Source: Gemmiger_A avium
Lineage (GTDB): Bacteria; Bacillota; Clostridia; Oscillospirales; Ruminococcaceae
Assembly (NCBI GenBank): GCA_019114585.1
Contig: DXFE01000033.1
Coordinates: forward strand, 1-40,105
Direction of reading: 5' to 3'
DNA: 40,105 nucleotides
This document shows, piece by piece, positions 37,928 to 40,105 of the stretch; the first letter of the stretch is position 1; each line of letters begins with the position of its first letter. Position numbers and translations under genes: made by a program. Under the pieces are notes generated by a model, which searched no databases, had not been told where the DNA came from, and saw nothing but the letters and a program-made list of their open reading frames with translations.

Positions 37928-38233
37928 TCAAAAATGGGTGGGCAGGTCGTCCGCATCCTGTACCAGGACGGTCACCGCCCCGTTGCCGCCCAGCGCATGG
38001 TAGGCGGCGTACATGCTTTGGATGTTTTCCCGCCCATGCACCGAGATGCTCTGCTTTTTCTGGTAATAGTCGCAGGCTGAAATGATCCGGTCCCGCAGCA
38101 ACGCCTGCACACCGGTCTCCAGCGCTTTCTGCCGCTTGTGCTGGGCCAGGGCGTACCGCCACAGGGCGGCCAGACCCGCTGTCAGCAGGCCAAAACCCCA
38201 TACCACCCAGTACTCAATCAGCCAGTCAGCCAT
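37928..38233 (-). CDS. Small phage membrane protein of the lysis cassette
   Basis: A 101-residue protein with one N-terminal membrane helix (about 5-27, IEYWVVWGFGLLTAGLAALW). A basic helical region follows (YALAQHKRQKALETGVQALLRDRI), then a C-terminal soluble part with SACDYYQKKQSISVHGRENI and YAAYHALGGNGAV. Proteins of this shape sit between endolysin and holin in many Firmicute phages and are thought to help lysis; the exact role is unknown. GGGGAGGGG precedes the ATG, which overlaps the endolysin stop by 8 nt. Confidence 0.82.
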   Translation of the reverse strand: MADWLIEYWVVWGFGLLTAGLAALWRYALAQHKRQKALETGVQALLRDRIISACDYYQKKQSISVHGRENIQSMYAAYHALGGNGAVTVLVQDADDLPTHF

Positions 38234-38642
38234 CGGCGGCCCCCTCCCCGGCCAGGGCGGCCCCGGCGGCGGTAATCTTCTCCCCCAGGGCGGTGAGCTG
38301 CTTTCCCTGGGCCGACTGGTTTTTCTCAATGCGGGCCAGGGCGGCCAGCACTTCGGTCAGATCCACAGCCGGGGTCCCAGCGGCGGGGGCATCCTCTACC
38401 ACGCAGCGGCCGTCCGGAAGTTCCAGGCAAAAGACCTCCGCACCGTCGGCGATGATCTTATACCAGGTGCCGGTCATGCCCGCCAGCTGCATGGTGCCGC
38501 CCCGGGCGGTAACGGCATAGGTTTCGTCCAGCTCCAGCACTCCCAGGCTGTCGTTGATGTCCGGGGAGTTAAAAGTCTCACACTTCGGATTTTCCGCGCT
38601 GGTGCAGCGCAGCTGCTTGCCGGCAACCGGTTCAAATTTCAT
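38226..38642 (-). other. In-frame internal translation unit: endolysin C-terminal domain alone
   Basis: AGGAGG at 38651-38656, on the minus strand, is exactly 8 nt before an ATG at 38642, which is codon 234 of the endolysin. Translation from it would give a 138-residue protein holding only the wall-binding region and the terminal helix. Such internally started C-terminal products are known in several Clostridium and Enterococcus phage endolysins, where they assemble with the full-length enzyme. Its production here is inferred. Confidence 0.65.
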
Positions 38643-39341
38643 GGGTGTTTCCTCCTCTCCGGGCTGGTAGCAGATCCAGTCCCTGTCCACGTTGGCGCTG
38701 CCCACGCCGTATTGGCCGCCGTACCCGATGCGGCCGAACTGCCAGGCGCAGAGCTGCCGCCCCAGCCCGCGCAGATAATCGCCCCATTTCCCGGGCAGGG
38801 ATTCCAGCGGGGTGCAGCCCCCGAAATCCGGATCGGCGGGATCGCTGTAATACCAGGCGATCCACAACGGCGCCTCCAGCGCGGCGGTATCGATGCGGGC
38901 GTCGGCCCATCCGGCGGAACAGTACACGCAGGGGTGCAGCCCCGCCGCCCGAATACGCTCGCAGCTTTCCGCCAGCAGGGCGGTGTTGGCGGCCCGGTCC
39001 AGGCCCATGCTCTGCCCGGCCTCCAGTTCCTGATCCACCGCCACCCAGCTGTCCGCCCCGGCGTCCAGTGCCAGAGCAACCAGGGCGTCGGTCTGGGCCA
39101 GCATAGCCGCCCGGGCCGCGCCGGTGCTGCCGCTGTTGACGCTTTTATAATGCCAGGTGGCAAAGCCATAGGCGCCCAGCCGCAGCCCGGCAGCTTTGAC
39201 CGCCGGGGCAAACTGATCCCACCGCACATCCTTGCCGGTGCCGTATACCGCCCGGCAGAGAATGGTCGCAATCCCCGCCTGCCGGGCCGCGTCCGCGTTC
39301 AGGGTATCCTGCCAGCGGGAGATATCCAGTGCTTTCTGCAT
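38226..39341 (-). CDS. GH25 endolysin with C-terminal wall-binding region
   Basis: A 371-residue phage lysozyme. Residues 1-~215 are a GH25 muramidase: LDISRWQ with Asp6, and the catalytic pair Asp103-x-Glu105 in VAVDQELEAGQS. WIAWYYSD and the late NVDRDWI are also present. Residues ~234-325 look like an SH3-type or other wall-binding domain (DSLGVLELDETYAVTARGGT...GTWYKIIADGAEVFCLEL). The last ~45 residues form a helix that could oligomerise (VLAALARIEKNQSAQGKQL). AAAGGAAA precedes the ATG. A second, strong in-frame start lies at Met234. Confidence 0.92.
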   Translation of the reverse strand: MQKALDISRWQDTLNADAARQAGIATILCRAVYGTGKDVRWDQFAPAVKAAGLRLGAYGFATWHYKSVNSGSTGAARAAMLAQTDALVALALDAGADSWVAVDQELEAGQSMGLDRAANTALLAESCERIRAAGLHPCVYCSAGWADARIDTAALEAPLWIAWYYSDPADPDFGGCTPLESLPGKWGDYLRGLGRQLCAWQFGRIGYGGQYGVGSANVDRDWICYQPGEEETPMKFEPVAGKQLRCTSAENPKCETFNSPDINDSLGVLELDETYAVTARGGTMQLAGMTGTWYKIIADGAEVFCLELPDGRCVVEDAPAAGTPAVDLTEVLAALARIEKNQSAQGKQLTALGEKITAAGAALAGEGAADG

Positions 39342-39380
39342 GAAATTTTTCCTTTCTTCACTTGCTGCAAAAGATCGCCA

Positions 39381-40105
39381 TTACACCTTCCGTGAGAGTT
39401 TCAGATACCCAACACTGACCTCTCCGTTGCCGGACCACTGCCCTGTGCCCGCGAGTACGTACAGGTATACGGTAAGGATGTCCCCCTCTGAAAGTTCCAG
39501 CATTCCGGAATATGTGTTAGTTTTGATGCCGGAACCACTGCCGCCGCCGCTGATCACATTGCTGCCATTGAGCCGCAGATAAGCAAGCGCCGAGCCGTTC
39601 CATACACTCCCTGTAATAACCCGCATCTCGTACTGGTAAGAGCCCGCTTTCTTGCATACGATATTGGCACCGTCTATCGAAAAAGCGTCGTCTCTCTGGA
39701 TCTCCTGCCAGGCTGAGTTGGCTGTAGCAGAGGCCTGCGGACTATTGTTTGCAACCGCCTGCCGCACAAGCGTATCGCCGGCCACAATCAGATTGGCCCC
39801 CAGTGTTCCCAGCACCTTGCCGATCTGCACCCCGTAGCGGATATTTTCGGGGATGAGCCGGATTTTATCCGCAGCGGTAAGCCCACCCCCGCCCTTAAAA
39901 TTTAGGGTATCGTCCTCTGTCACAAAGGTGACCCACCGGCCGGTGTAGGGTTGGCCCGCCATCATGGTAGCCGCATCCTCCGCCCCCATCCAGGCAGTAA
40001 CCGGCTGACCATTCACCGAAAAGGTATCCCCTTCCTGCACGTCGGCGGTCATCAGAGCTCGGCCGCTGGCCCCGCTGCCGGTAAACTCGTGCACCGTGCC
40101 GCTGC
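39381..40105 (-). CDS. Phage tail-type protein, C-terminal part
   Basis: The open frame runs off the right edge, so the start is not in the window; a GTG at 40094 is in frame but has no ribosome site. At least 241 residues are seen. The first part (ALMTADVQEGDTFSVNGQPV...FVTEDDTLNFKGGGGLT) and ADKIRLIPENIRYGVQIGKVLGTLG resemble distal tail or receptor-binding proteins of Firmicute siphophages. The C-terminal ~120 residues are a beta-rich, Gly/Ser/Asn-rich domain (SGGGSGSGIKTNTYSGMLEL), possibly a trimeric tip. Base composition is visibly lower in GC than in the host genes. Confidence 0.75.
   Translation of the reverse strand, partial: SGTVHEFTGSGASGRALMTADVQEGDTFSVNGQPVTAWMGAEDAATMMAGQPYTGRWVTFVTEDDTLNFKGGGGLTAADKIRLIPENIRYGVQIGKVLGTLGANLIVAGDTLVRQAVANNSPQASATANSAWQEIQRDDAFSIDGANIVCKKAGSYQYEMRVITGSVWNGSALAYLRLNGSNVISGGGSGSGIKTNTYSGMLELSEGDILTVYLYVLAGTGQWSGNGEVSVGYLKLSRKV

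Larger units (their letters stand above)
36880..40105 (-). mobile_element. Prophage, lysis end; incomplete at the right edge
   Basis: Five leftward genes form one block: tail-type protein, GH25 endolysin, small membrane protein, phi-LC3 holin, and a coiled-coil protein of unknown role. Spacing is tight and each gene has AGGAGG-type ribosome sites. The left boundary is near the terminator at 36833-36870. No integrase or att repeat can be identified here; the rest lies beyond the window. Confidence 0.8.

Overview
The window is GC-rich, densely coded DNA from a Gram-positive bacterium of the Clostridia. The closest match in gene content is a gut Oscillospiraceae/Ruminococcaceae relative of Subdoligranulum, Gemmiger or Faecalibacterium. 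This rests on spore-type cell-wall genes (SpoIIQ-like, SpoIID-like, CwlD-like), AGGAGG ribosome sites, many short GC-rich bidirectional terminators, a GlnRS, BMP-type nucleoside ABC genes and a phi-LC3-type holin. The species assignment is inference. No rRNA, tRNA, CRISPR array or insertion sequence was seen.

Layout. 1-3.6 kb (+): Lrp/AsnC regulator, zinc-ribbon membrane protein, DUF4358-like lipoprotein, family-2 glycosyltransferase and an internally deleted ABC exporter. 3.6-7.1 kb (-): psuK-psuG for pseudouridine breakdown, preceded by an ion-transporter-superfamily permease whose leader looks like a terminator-controlled riboswitch. 7.2-8 kb (+): SpoIIQ-like M23 protein. 8-9.7 kb (-): aldose epimerase and TcdA. 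10-13.3 kb (+): a SpoIID-domain protein with six peptidoglycan-binding repeats, and an M15 peptidase. 13.4-16.7 kb (-): a small membrane protein and a TetM/EF-G-like GTPase fused to a YacP/Rae1-type NYN nuclease domain. 16.8-19.6 kb: a molybdate/tungstate-type ABC operon (-) with modA and modB fused by a deletion, divergent from a Crp/Fnr regulator (+) across a shared operator. 19.7-24.6 kb (-): BMP-type nucleoside ABC transporter. 24.8-28.1 kb (-): GlnRS, YitT-family protein and HD hydrolase. 28.2-32.1 kb (+): YhhN protein, RpiB, a lysine riboswitch controlling an NhaC-family transporter, and a small membrane protein. 32.1-34.7 kb (-): CoaX with a PanT-like ECF S component, and an EamA transporter. 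34.8-36.8 kb (+): class-A serine hydrolase and CwlD-like amidase. 36.9-40.1 kb (-): the lysis end of a prophage, running off the right edge.

Themes. Transport is mostly controlled by RNA or by dyads: a lysine riboswitch, a yybP-ykoY-like leader, a 5' hairpin on the BMP operon, and a Crp-type operator at -41.5 of the metal-oxyanion operon. Cell-wall remodelling is the second theme. The least expected objects are the GTPase-nuclease fusion, the two ABC systems collapsed by precise internal deletions, and an endolysin gene with a perfect internal ribosome site that should also yield its C-terminal part as a separate protein.
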